Shown here: piece by piece, positions 49,736-58,410 of the stretch
Layout of the letters: each line of letters opens with the position of its first letter
Numbering within the stretch: position 1 is the first letter of the stretch
NCBI RefSeq assembly: GCF_034932185.1
Contig: NZ_JAYGHW010000008.1
Span: forward strand, 14,058 to 78,057
Direction: 5' to 3'
DNA length: 64,000 nt
Source of the DNA: Spirulina sp034932185
GTDB lineage: Bacteria; Cyanobacteriota; Cyanobacteriia; Cyanobacteriales; Spirulinaceae
Made by a program: the position numbers and the translations under genes
Notes under the pieces: generated by a model
Database searches by the model: none
Told to the model about the DNA's origin: nothing
What the model saw: the letters and a program-made list of their open reading frames with translations, nothing else

Positions 49736-51715
49736 TCACTCAATCCATCCCTCAATTTCCGACTCCACCAAAATTTTTTCCATTTTGAGATACTCACTCC
49801 GAGCCGCCGCTAAAATATGCTGCATCATTACCGGCTCACCGGCATGGGCAGCAATAAATGCGGCATTGAGGACAATATTTTTAATATTTCCCCCTGTCAC
49901 CGCCAATTGGGCTAATTTTTCAAAATTAAGATCTTGGGTGGGGAGATTGGGGGGAAACACCCGCCGCCAAATTTCTGTTCTGGCTTTGGCATCGGGAAAG
50001 GCAAAGGCCACCATGAAGCGAATTCTGCGAAGAAAGGCCTGATCCAGTGACCCTTTTAAGTTGGTGGTTAAAACCGCTAACCCTTGGTAACTTTCCATCC
50101 GTTGCAAGAGATAGCTCACTTCTAAATTGGCGTGGCGATCGCGACTATCTTTCACCTCGCTCCGTTTGCCAAATAAAGCATCTGCTTCATCAAATAACAA
50201 CACCACTCCCCCAGATTCCGCTGCATCAAAAATCTGCCGTAAATTTTTCTCCGTTTCACCAATATATTTACTCACGACGGTACTCAAATCAATGCGATAT
50301 AGATCCAGATTAAACTCCTGAGCCAGCACCTCCGAGGCCATGGTTTTTCCCGTTCCACTGGGGCCCGCAAATAATGCCGTCATCCCTAAACCACGATTAT
50401 TTTGGGCAGCAAAGCCCCATTCTTGGTAAACCTTAGCCCGTTGGCGAAATTGGACAGCAATTTGCTGAAGAATTTTCAGTTGATTGTCCGGTAAAACCAA
50501 ATCTGACCATGTGGCTTTAGTATCAATGCGTTGGGCAAGGTCATCTAAGCGGGGGCGGGCCATGGTGCGGCAAATTTGCCAGAGTTGTTGAGCAATGATC
50601 GGATTCGATGCTGTGGGGTTTAACTCAATTTGAGGTTGTTTTTGAAGATGATGGGCAGCGGTTTGAATCGCCTGAGGACTGAGGTTAAATTGCGACACCA
50701 TCACCCCTAACTCACCATTGAGTGCTTGGGTCGCCTCCCCTAAATTGCGTTCCCAAAGTTGGAACTGTTCTTGATAGGTGAGGGGGGGAACGTCAAGGGA
50801 GATGAGGGGATGGCGAGAGCTTTGGATGCGTTCTTCGGTGAAGATGATTAGGGGGGTTTGCAGATCGGTGATCAGTTGGGTGGCGATCGCCCCTTTGGCC
50901 CCATCAGCAAAATTGAAGCCGTCAAGATCGAGAATTAACAAGCTCTGGGTGAGGGCGGCTTCCCGTTGCCAGCGTTGGGTGAGGTAGCGGAGGTTGTCCC
51001 GGTCGGTGGGGAGGCGATCGCCCCAGAGAATTTTCACGGGTATATGCAGGGCTTCCCCCACAGCGGCAGCGATCGCCCGTTTATCACTATGCTCCACGCC
51101 GCACAGTTGCACCGTCCCCGGTGTTTCAGTCTTCAGCAGCGTTAACAGGTTCTCCATAATCTGAGCATGGGAGGGGGGCAACATTGCCGCCATATCCGCC
51201 ACCAGGGGACTCATCAAGGGAGCGAGGCGATCGTCTTGGTAGGGTTCCCCCATCAGGTAGTGCAAAATCGTTTCATCGATTTGTAGTGGGCATTGGGTAA
51301 TCACCGGGCCGGTTCCCACTTCCAACAGTTGCCAACAGCGGAGGGGCCCTTGGGGGGTAAAGGCATTCCAATGGGCATTAGCAAAAAGTTGTAACCCCAG
51401 GCCAAAGGTAGGATAGGGCATTTGAGGGTTATGGTTAAAGCTGGCACAGAGGGCGGAAAACCGGGGCAAAAGGGCAACCCCAACGGCCATGAGCAACAAA
51501 TTAAGCTCAAAGGGAGAGAGGTTAAACGTGGTGTAAAGCGTTTCTAGACGAGAAGGGGGGAAAAGTTCCGGGATCTGGACAATGGGATCCCTATCCTCCT
51601 GGCTCTCCTGGTCGGGGTGTTGTTGTGTAGCCCACCGCCGTTCTAAGAATTGCTGAAGCTGGTTGACATTTTGAATCAAGGATTGTGAATTGACGGCATA
51701 CCACTCATTATTCAT
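49736..51715 (-). CDS. AAA+ ATPase of the type found with extracellular contractile injection systems
   Basis: A 659-residue protein. About 400 N-terminal residues of mixed, unnamed structure are followed by a single AAA+ domain. Walker A is G-P-S-G-T-G-K-T at 451-458, Walker B is L-L-F-D-E-A-D near 506-512, with the sensor T-T-N near 550 and arginine finger region F-L-R-R-I-R near 561-566. This architecture (long N-terminal region, one C-terminal AAA+ module with S-K-Y-I-G-E-T-E-K) is typical of the ATPase encoded in eCIS clusters (Afp15-like). It is divergent from the DUF4157 protein, with a 288-bp AT-rich shared promoter region. The eCIS link is inferred; it could also act as an independent remodelling ATPase. 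Confidence 0.82.
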   Translation of the reverse strand: MNNEWYAVNSQSLIQNVNQLQQFLERRWATQQHPDQESQEDRDPIVQIPELFPPSRLETLYTTFNLSPFELNLLLMAVGVALLPRFSALCASFNHNPQMPYPTFGLGLQLFANAHWNAFTPQGPLRCWQLLEVGTGPVITQCPLQIDETILHYLMGEPYQDDRLAPLMSPLVADMAAMLPPSHAQIMENLLTLLKTETPGTVQLCGVEHSDKRAIAAAVGEALHIPVKILWGDRLPTDRDNLRYLTQRWQREAALTQSLLILDLDGFNFADGAKGAIATQLITDLQTPLIIFTEERIQSSRHPLISLDVPPLTYQEQFQLWERNLGEATQALNGELGVMVSQFNLSPQAIQTAAHHLQKQPQIELNPTASNPIIAQQLWQICRTMARPRLDDLAQRIDTKATWSDLVLPDNQLKILQQIAVQFRQRAKVYQEWGFAAQNNRGLGMTALFAGPSGTGKTMASEVLAQEFNLDLYRIDLSTVVSKYIGETEKNLRQIFDAAESGGVVLLFDEADALFGKRSEVKDSRDRHANLEVSYLLQRMESYQGLAVLTTNLKGSLDQAFLRRIRFMVAFAFPDAKARTEIWRRVFPPNLPTQDLNFEKLAQLAVTGGNIKNIVLNAAFIAAHAGEPVMMQHILAAARSEYLKMEKILVESEIEGWIE

Positions 51716-52003
51716 CGCTTTGTATTGCTGAATCGATCTAAACGAAATATATCTTTGAGGCTATGAATGGTAAACTCCTTGCTTTTTGCTTCTGAAAACT
51801 TACTATTCACCAATATTTTAACAAATCAGACATTTTTTTGAATCAATACATCATTCAGACTAAAAAAGCAAATTAAATCTAGACTAAAGTCGTATTTTAA
51901 TTTATCCATCATGATGTTATAAATCCTCTGTAATGCCTGATTAAAATTGAGGGCAACACTCTTCCTGGATCCGTATTTTTCTCAGAATTCGATAGGTGAC
52001 ACC

Positions 52004-55000
52004 ATGGCCAAAAATCAAGTTCAGCAGTCTCGTACCTTTGTGCCACCCGTACAAAAAAAGGCTTCCCATCTAGCCCCTTCACCCCGCGCTGTGCCACCAT
52101 CGGTGGTGGCGGTAGAGGATTCTGGCCTGCTGCCGGTTCAGGCGAAGTTAACCTTGGGGGAGGGGGGCGATCGCTACGAACAGGAAGCCGATGCTACGGC
52201 AAAAAAAGTCGTCCAGGCGATCCACAATCCTACGGTACAAACGAAATCCGCCTTAGCTGAACCCCTGGGGCGCAATCTCAACATTTCTCCCCTCGCAGGG
52301 GTGATGCAAGCCCAGGGAAATTTAGGCGGGGGAGCGGTTTCAGCAGATGTGGAGGCAGGAATTCAGGAAGCGAAAGGCGGTGGCCAAGCTTTAGATGCCG
52401 GTTTACAGGAATCCATGGGCCAGGCTATGGGCGCAGACTTTAGCGGTGTACGGATTCACGCCAATGCCCAGTCCAATCAATTAAACACCGCTATCCAAGC
52501 CAAGGCCTTCACCACCGGCCAAGATGTCTTTTTTCGCCAAGGGGAATACAACCCGGGCAATTCTCAAGGTCAAGAATTAATCGCCCATGAATTAACCCAT
52601 GTGGTGCAGCAATCCGGGGGTTCCCATGCCCTTAATTTACAGAAAAAAGAACAGGGTAGCTCCGGCAAAAAAACTGAATTGAGCATGGGTGACAATGCAA
52701 GAACTCATAGCAATTTTAAGGCTAGCACATTTAATCAAGATTTTGATGCTCATCCACTTGAGCAAAAATTAATCACCCATGAGTTAACTACTGCTGTACA
52801 AAAACAAGGCAATCCAGACAATCTTGCCAAAGCAGCACAAAAAAGCCTGTCCCCTTGGCAATCAAAAATTGCCACCCCATCCTCAACGCTTATTCAGGCA
52901 GCTCGAGACTCTCGCCCGAAAGCGATCGCCACACCACAGCAACATAGCAATCAAATTACTAAAGAAGCCGCTGGTTACTTGAACCAAAAGCTAGTGAGTT
53001 TAGCCAAGGATATTCAAAAAGCAGTTCCCAATGATGGTGATGCAGAAAAAATTTCTAGAGAAGTCTCAATTCCCATCAGTCCCATCGGTACTGGAACAGC
53101 CATCGGCTTTACCTTCGCTAACCATGTTGAACGGGATGGGTACTGCATTAAGATGCGGACTAAAGTTGGTCTTAAATTAACTGGAAGCCTAGCAGGAGAT
53201 CTTGCTGAACTTTCTGCTGCATTGGGAGGCTATATTGAAGTCCAAGGCAAAGATGGTCAGGAAGTTGTAAACCTAATTTCTTATGTCATTTACCGGACCT
53301 TTGCACAATCGAATATTCCCTATGAAGTCGAAGCTTTACTGTGGGGAGGAAACACTTCTTCCCAAGGAAGAAAAGCAGCCTATGACTGGAGTAGAACTGT
53401 TGAAAAGGACATGAACAACAGTTCCTATGCAGAAATTGGAGCCTATGCCAGTCTTTCCGGGCATATTGGGACTAAAAATCTCGGTCAAGTCTATGGTTCG
53501 CTAGAAGGTTCAGCGGGAAAAAGATATAGCAAAGACAGTATTGAACAAGCCCGAAAAGGTGGAAAAGATGTCATTGGTTATGGTAGTTCCTTGGGGGATA
53601 TGGTTGATCGCGGCGCTCGTGGCTCCATTGGACAAGGGGTGCAATCGGCCAGTATTAATCTAGGGATCAGCATAGCGGATAGTGGCAAAAAGTTCGAGGG
53701 TAAGATCACCTGGCTTTGGGAAGACATTATGGAAACATTAAGCCAGAAATATACCAAAACTCATTATGTTGGTTTCAAATATCAGGTCTCAGGCCAGATT
53801 ACAGTTCCAAGTTATGGCTGGTCTGGTTTAGTGACTGATTGTATTGATAAGGTTGCTGATAATATCACGGAACGCCTGCGCTTACTTTGTCAATCTTGGT
53901 CATCACGGGACAATGAAGAATCTGCAAAACTAAGCGAAAAAGAGATAAAGAAAAAAGAGAAAGAAATCGAATTTTCGGGTAAAAATATTACGTCTAGTTT
54001 AAGCAAGTTTTATAAAAATAGAAAGGATGAACTTTCTGAAGATCCAGATGAAGATCAAGAGTTAGATCAGTTTGCGTTAGAGGTTTCTCTTGAAGGAGTA
54101 AAAAATAAGAAAAATGAAACGGAATATAAGCCTTGGGTGCATACATTCATTTTACGGAAAATCAAAACACAAGCTCCAGATAGTTCGGATCTTTTAGGCT
54201 TTAAAAATGAGAAGAAAAAAGAACGCTCTAATATTTTGTGGAAGACTGTTATTGATGGAGATCAGGAGAAGCAAGTCTCTGTACCCATAGATCCACAAGA
54301 AGAAACTCGGACTGAAAAGTATGAGTCCGCTTATTTTAAAGCCCCACAGCAGGTTCCTGTTATCGGTGGCATGGGTTCAATGGAAAAAACCGTAGAATCT
54401 GGGTATTTTAAAGCACCGCAAAAAGGAGTTCCTCCCACTGCGCCTGCTTCAATGGAGAAAACCGTAGAATCTGGGTATTTTAAAGCACCGCAACAGGCTC
54501 CTGTTGTAGATGGCATGGGTTCCATGGAGAAAACTTTAGAATCTGGGTATTTTAAAGCACCACAAAAAGGAGTTCCTCCTACTGCGCCTGCTTCAATGGA
54601 GAAAACTTTAGAATCGGGATACTTGAAAGCCCCGCAACAAGCTCCTGTTATCGGTGGCATGGGTTCTATGGAGAAAACTTTAGAATCTGGGTATTTTAAA
54701 GCACCACAAAAAGGAGTTTCTCCCACTGAACTGGTTTCAGCAACTGAGGTAGTGTCAATACAAAAACCTCGAAAATATACGCCAAAACAATATAATATTC
54801 CTCAGCAATCTACTCCCATGAGTGAATCAGCTTACCCCCAAACATCCCAAAAACTAACTCCTGTCAATATCCCAGTATTTATAAACCAGACAGACAAGTA
54901 TAGTAATTATCAAGGAAGTAAACAACCTGGGGTCAGCAAAAATAAGCCAGTTGGTAGTCTGCCAAAATCGTTTAAAGCCTATGAAGCTGAACGGTTGCCC

Positions 55001-55222
55001 AATAAGGCTCGTTATCAACAACGGCCATTATCAAAGAATGAGCGAGCTAATCTTGTTTATAAAATTGAGACTCTGTATGAACAATTGCGCCCATTTTTAA
55101 TTGATTATCATCACTTGTTTAAGGGGTTTGTAACAAGGACTGTTGCTCTGGAAAGTCATTCGCAGCAAAGTCTTCAGATTCACCTTGAATATTTGATGGA
55201 TTGGCAAAAGCATTTTCGATGA
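52004..55222 (+). CDS. DUF4157 (eCIS core domain) protein, putative injected effector or toxin carrier
   Basis: A 1072-residue protein from ATG 52004 (AGGTG before it; the frame upstream to 51947 has no family residues). A proline-rich leader has Q-A-K-L-T-L-G-E-G-G-D-R-Y-E-Q-E-A-D near 46-63, typical before DUF4157. The core (about 128-207) ends in the metallopeptidase-like H-E-L-T-H at 195-199. A second, decayed copy (H-E-L-T-T at 259-263) follows. Residues 320-690 are an unrecognised domain, then a Lys/Glu-rich stretch, 24-residue repeats (about 774-908) and a helical tail. No signal peptide or membrane segment is visible. DUF4157 marks cargo of contractile injection systems; the cargo activity is unknown. 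Confidence 0.85.
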   Translation: MAKNQVQQSRTFVPPVQKKASHLAPSPRAVPPSVVAVEDSGLLPVQAKLTLGEGGDRYEQEADATAKKVVQAIHNPTVQTKSALAEPLGRNLNISPLAGVMQAQGNLGGGAVSADVEAGIQEAKGGGQALDAGLQESMGQAMGADFSGVRIHANAQSNQLNTAIQAKAFTTGQDVFFRQGEYNPGNSQGQELIAHELTHVVQQSGGSHALNLQKKEQGSSGKKTELSMGDNARTHSNFKASTFNQDFDAHPLEQKLITHELTTAVQKQGNPDNLAKAAQKSLSPWQSKIATPSSTLIQAARDSRPKAIATPQQHSNQITKEAAGYLNQKLVSLAKDIQKAVPNDGDAEKISREVSIPISPIGTGTAIGFTFANHVERDGYCIKMRTKVGLKLTGSLAGDLAELSAALGGYIEVQGKDGQEVVNLISYVIYRTFAQSNIPYEVEALLWGGNTSSQGRKAAYDWSRTVEKDMNNSSYAEIGAYASLSGHIGTKNLGQVYGSLEGSAGKRYSKDSIEQARKGGKDVIGYGSSLGDMVDRGARGSIGQGVQSASINLGISIADSGKKFEGKITWLWEDIMETLSQKYTKTHYVGFKYQVSGQITVPSYGWSGLVTDCIDKVADNITERLRLLCQSWSSRDNEESAKLSEKEIKKKEKEIEFSGKNITSSLSKFYKNRKDELSEDPDEDQELDQFALEVSLEGVKNKKNETEYKPWVHTFILRKIKTQAPDSSDLLGFKNEKKKERSNILWKTVIDGDQEKQVSVPIDPQEETRTEKYESAYFKAPQQVPVIGGMGSMEKTVESGYFKAPQKGVPPTAPASMEKTVESGYFKAPQQAPVVDGMGSMEKTLESGYFKAPQKGVPPTAPASMEKTLESGYLKAPQQAPVIGGMGSMEKTLESGYFKAPQKGVSPTELVSATEVVSIQKPRKYTPKQYNIPQQSTPMSESAYPQTSQKLTPVNIPVFINQTDKYSNYQGSKQPGVSKNKPVGSLPKSFKAYEAERLPNKARYQQRPLSKNERANLVYKIETLYEQLRPFLIDYHHLFKGFVTRTVALESHSQQSLQIHLEYLMDWQKHFR
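54323..54727 (+). repeat. 72-bp coding tandem repeat, about 5.6 units of two alternating types
   Basis: Units begin at 54323, 54395, 54467, 54539, 54611 and 54683. Each encodes 24 residues with E-S-G-Y-F-K-A-P-Q and S-M-E-K-T. Odd units carry Q-x-P-V-I-G-G-M-G between them, even units K-G-V-P-P-T-A-P-A, so the true period is 144 bp. It lies in the C-terminal third of the DUF4157 gene. Confidence 0.95.
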
Positions 55223-55223
55223 A

Positions 55224-55315
55224 TGGGTGCATCTCAGTGAGGCGAGTGTCCCCTCATCCCCCAGCCCCTTCTCCCGAGAAGGGAGAAGGGGGGTTTCCAA
55301 AGTGAGATGCACCCT
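55224..55315. mobile_element. MITE-like element with terminal inverted repeats and 7-bp direct repeat
   Basis: 92 bp bounded by TGGGTGCATCTCA and TGAGATGCACCCT, inverted repeats with one end mismatch, and flanked on both sides by CGATGAA (55217-55223 and 55316-55322), as expected of a target duplication. The inside is the CCCTTCTCCC / GGGAGAAGGG palindrome repeat. The left CGATGAA contains the TGA stop of the DUF4157 gene. It encodes no protein. Confidence 0.6.
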
Positions 55316-55389
55316 CGATGAACAAACCGTAGATCTAAGCTTTTCACGGTGAGCGATCGCCACGCCCAATTACTTCAAAAAAATCAGAC

Positions 55390-56382
55390 ATGACTCTTCA
55401 CAAGAAAAATATTCATTGCAATGCAGATCTAGTTTTTTATGATCAGAAAAATAATCCCATCAATGTTAACCTAAAGCAATTAACATTGATTGATACCTAT
55501 GGAGAGGTTACGGGGTGTAACATGACGTTTATAGTCAATTATGATCTTTATCAGAAAATAGATACAGAAGAACTCTTTGGTTTAAATCAAAAGATTCGTT
55601 CTGTGAATTTTGGTGATGGATTTAAGCCGGGTAAAGATATTGAAATAGAGGTAGAGTTATTGGGAGAATATCTACCGGAATTACTAGGGGAGGCTAGATC
55701 TCACGATGAATTGGGAGATTACTTATTAAGTTTGGGTCAATCTCATTCAGAGAGTCATTTACTCAAAACTGAAAGCTGGCGTGGTTTATATGTCAAACAG
55801 CAACTAGATGGAATGCCGATCAAAACTGGTTACATGACATTTTGGGGGGCGGAACAGTTTCCCTCGGAGGTGGAACTGGATTTTGGCATTAACAATGAAG
55901 AGTTTATTGCTGATGCTGGAATAGAAGAGAAAAAAAATCAAGCCTTGTTTGAGGTGGTGTGTGATTTTTTTGATGATGAAGGTTGGTCTTATGCCCAGGT
56001 GGGTGATGAACCAACATTACAACTTTACTATAGTGGTGATCATCAACAATTGGCTTGTTATGCGAGGGTAAGAGAAGATTTTGATCAATTTATTTTTTAT
56101 GTTCTTTGTCCAGTGAATGTGAACGATGAAAGGCGGTTGGCGATCGCTGAATTTATTACTAGGGCAAACTACGGGATCACCATTGGCAATTTTGAAATGG
56201 ATTTTGCGGATGGGGAACTCCGGTTTAAATCCAGTATTGATGTGGAGGGCGATCGCCTAACGACAGTATTGATTCGGAATTTGGTTTACAATAACTTAAT
56301 TATGATGAATAAATATTTGCCCGGCATTATGGCAGTGATCGATGATCATGTCTCTCCCTTGGAAGCGATCGCTGCCCTTTAA
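55390..56382 (+). CDS. Protein with unknown N-terminal domain and YbjN-like C-terminal domain
   Basis: A 330-residue acidic protein. Residues 1-190 form a mostly beta domain I do not recognise (N-A-D-L-V-F-Y-D near 10-17, Y-M-T-F-W-G near 150-155). Residues 195-330 match the YbjN pattern, a fold related to type III secretion chaperones: F-F-D-D-E-G-W-S-Y near 196-204, A-E-F-I-T-R-A-N-Y-G near 253-262, F-E-M-D-F-A-D-G-E-L-R-F-K near 268-280 and N-L-I-M-M-N-K-Y-L-P-G-I near 302-313. It lies 167 bp after the DUF4157 gene on the same strand, so a chaperone or immunity role for that protein is an attractive but unproved idea. Its codon use is AT-rich like the cargo part of its neighbour. Confidence 0.7.
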   Translation: MTLHKKNIHCNADLVFYDQKNNPINVNLKQLTLIDTYGEVTGCNMTFIVNYDLYQKIDTEELFGLNQKIRSVNFGDGFKPGKDIEIEVELLGEYLPELLGEARSHDELGDYLLSLGQSHSESHLLKTESWRGLYVKQQLDGMPIKTGYMTFWGAEQFPSEVELDFGINNEEFIADAGIEEKKNQALFEVVCDFFDDEGWSYAQVGDEPTLQLYYSGDHQQLACYARVREDFDQFIFYVLCPVNVNDERRLAIAEFITRANYGITIGNFEMDFADGELRFKSSIDVEGDRLTTVLIRNLVYNNLIMMNKYLPGIMAVIDDHVSPLEAIAAL

Positions 56383-56557
56383 TTTACTTAGCATTAAAAT
56401 CCTATAAAGATTTGGAGGCATGGAGTAGGGGGAGGAGGGCGATCGCCCCCTGCCCACACCCTCCCCCCTGCAACCAAGCCGACGATTCGGTTTAAAATGG
56501 AAAACTTGAACGACCATCTCCTGTGGGTTCTCGATTCAGCCCTAAACCGAACCGACT

Positions 56558-57730
56558 ATGTTAAATCCCAACTTGGATAGTATCCAACTCGAAAAAGACG
56601 AATATGAACGCTACGCCCGGCATATCATCCTGCCGGAGGTGGGGCTAGAGGGGCAAAAACGCCTCAAGGCCGCCAGCGTCCTCTGTATTGGCACAGGGGG
56701 ATTGGGTTCTCCCCTGTTGCTCTATTTAGCAGCCGCAGGCATTGGCCGCATCGGGATTGTGGATTTTGATGTGGTGGATCACTCCAACCTGCAACGGCAG
56801 GTGATCCACGGGACATCCTGGGTGGGCAAGCCTAAGATTGAATCCGCCAAACACCGCATTTTAGAGATTAATCCCCGCGCTCAGGTGGATCTCTATAACG
56901 TCCGCCTCAGTTCGGAAAATGCCCTCGATATTTTCCGTCCCTACGATGTGGTCATTGATGGCACAGATAACTTCCCCACCCGGTATCTCACCAATGATGC
57001 CTGTGTGCTGTTGGATAAACCCAATGTCTACGGCTCAATCTTCCGGTTTGAAGGTCAAGCCACGGTGTTTAACTACGAAGGCGGCCCCAACTACCGCGAT
57101 CTTTATCCTGAACCGCCGCCGCCGGGCATGGTTCCTTCCTGTGCAGAGGGGGGAGTTTTAGGCGTGTTGCCGGGGATTATTGGCGTGATCCAAGCTACGG
57201 AAGCGATTAAAATTATTCTGGGGTCTAATACCACCCTCAGTGGTCGGTTGCTGCTGTACAACGCTTTGGAAATGTCTTTCCGGACGCTTAAACTGCGCCC
57301 CAACCCAGAGCGGCCCGTGATTGAAAAACTGATTGATTACGAGCAATTCTGTGGGATTCCCCAAGCCCAAGCTGATGCAGAGCGGGAGAAAGCAACTTTG
57401 GATGAAATGACGGTTACGGAGTTAAAGGCGTTGCTCGATAGCGATGCAGAGGATTATGTGCTGATTGATGTGCGTAACCCTAATGAATATGAGATTGCCC
57501 AAATTCCGGGGGCGGTGTTAATTCCGTTGCCGGATATTGAACAGGGGCCAGGGGTGGAAAAGGTGAAGGAAGTTCTCAATGGCCATCGTTTGATTGCCCA
57601 TTGCAAGATGGGAAGACGATCGGCAACGGCGTTGGGGATTCTCAAGCAGCACGGCATTGAAGGCACAAACGTGATCGGTGGGATTACGGCTTGGAGTCGT
57701 GAGGTAGATTCTTCTGTGCCGGAATATTAA
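56558..57730 (+). CDS. moeB: MoeB/ThiF-type adenylyltransferase with rhodanese domain
   Basis: Activates the C-terminus of a ubiquitin-like sulfur carrier (MoaD or ThiS type) by adenylation. The 390 residues have an E1-like domain (G-T-G-G-L-G-S-P near 47-54; D-F-D-V-V-D-H-S-N-L-Q-R-Q near 69-81; D-G-T-D-N near 133-137) and a C-terminal rhodanese domain (about 290-390) with the active Cys in A-H-C-K-M-G-R-R-S. This fusion is the usual cyanobacterial form. The usual P-x-C-A-E-G loop is present. comF follows 14 bp later. Confidence 0.94.
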   Translation: MLNPNLDSIQLEKDEYERYARHIILPEVGLEGQKRLKAASVLCIGTGGLGSPLLLYLAAAGIGRIGIVDFDVVDHSNLQRQVIHGTSWVGKPKIESAKHRILEINPRAQVDLYNVRLSSENALDIFRPYDVVIDGTDNFPTRYLTNDACVLLDKPNVYGSIFRFEGQATVFNYEGGPNYRDLYPEPPPPGMVPSCAEGGVLGVLPGIIGVIQATEAIKIILGSNTTLSGRLLLYNALEMSFRTLKLRPNPERPVIEKLIDYEQFCGIPQAQADAEREKATLDEMTVTELKALLDSDAEDYVLIDVRNPNEYEIAQIPGAVLIPLPDIEQGPGVEKVKEVLNGHRLIAHCKMGRRSATALGILKQHGIEGTNVIGGITAWSREVDSSVPEY

Positions 57731-57744
57731 AGGGGGTTGGGGGT

Positions 57745-58410
57745 ATGGCGATCGCCTTTTTCCGTAGCCTCCTTTCCCTGATTTTCCTGGAGCAATGCCC
57801 CCTCTGTCATCAAACAGCGGTGGATGAGTTTTGCCCCCATTGTCAGGGAAAGATCCAAGCCTGCCAGCAACCGCTGCCCCCTAAACCGACGAAAATTGTC
57901 GTTTGGGGGGAATACCGGGATGAATTGCGGGGGGCGATCGCCGCCCTCAAATTTCGCAACAACCCCCAACTGGCCCGCCCCCTGGGCCATTGGTTGGGCC
58001 GCCATTGGCTGGCCCAAGCTCCCCCGAAACTGCGGCCCATTGTTGTTCCCCTACCCATGTACGCCAAAAAACGCGCTGAACGGGGCTTTGACCAAGCGGA
58101 ACTCCTGGCCCGCCACTTCTGCCATTACACCCATTTACCCCTCGCCGCCCGCGGCCTAGAGCGCACCCGCGCCACTGAGGCGATGTTTAAGCTCAACCTC
58201 CAACAGCGTCAACAGAATATTAAAGGGGCCTTTGCCCTCGGGCCCGATTTCCGTCGCCGTTTACCGAAACGCCCCGTCCTGCTCCTTGATGACATCTACA
58301 CCACAGGGGCAACGGTGAAGACAGCCGCCCAGGTTCTGCAACATCATGGTATTGATGTGGTAGGGGCGATCGCCTTGGCCGCTCCCCGCCGTTCCTCCCG
58401 CCAACGTTAA
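57745..58410 (+). CDS. comF: ComF family phosphoribosyltransferase-like protein
   Basis: A 221-residue ComF homologue. The N-terminal zinc finger is C-P-L-C-H at 18-22 plus C-P-H-C near 30-33. V-P-L-P-M-Y-A-K-K-R-A-E-R-G-F-D-Q-A-E-L-L-like residues follow near 100-120, and the PRPP loop is L-L-L-D-D-I-Y-T-T-G-A-T near 178-189. ComF is needed for uptake of transforming DNA in naturally competent bacteria, including some cyanobacteria. ATG 57745. gtrA starts inside its stop codon (TAATG), so translation is coupled. Confidence 0.93.
   Translation: MAIAFFRSLLSLIFLEQCPLCHQTAVDEFCPHCQGKIQACQQPLPPKPTKIVVWGEYRDELRGAIAALKFRNNPQLARPLGHWLGRHWLAQAPPKLRPIVVPLPMYAKKRAERGFDQAELLARHFCHYTHLPLAARGLERTRATEAMFKLNLQQRQQNIKGAFALGPDFRRRLPKRPVLLLDDIYTTGATVKTAAQVLQHHGIDVVGAIALAAPRRSSRQR

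Noticed and set aside
54331..54726. 131-residue open frame on the minus strand inside the DUF4157 gene
   Set aside because: It is the reverse complement of the 72-bp repeat array; its repeated pattern mirrors the plus-strand repeats and it has no independent start signal.
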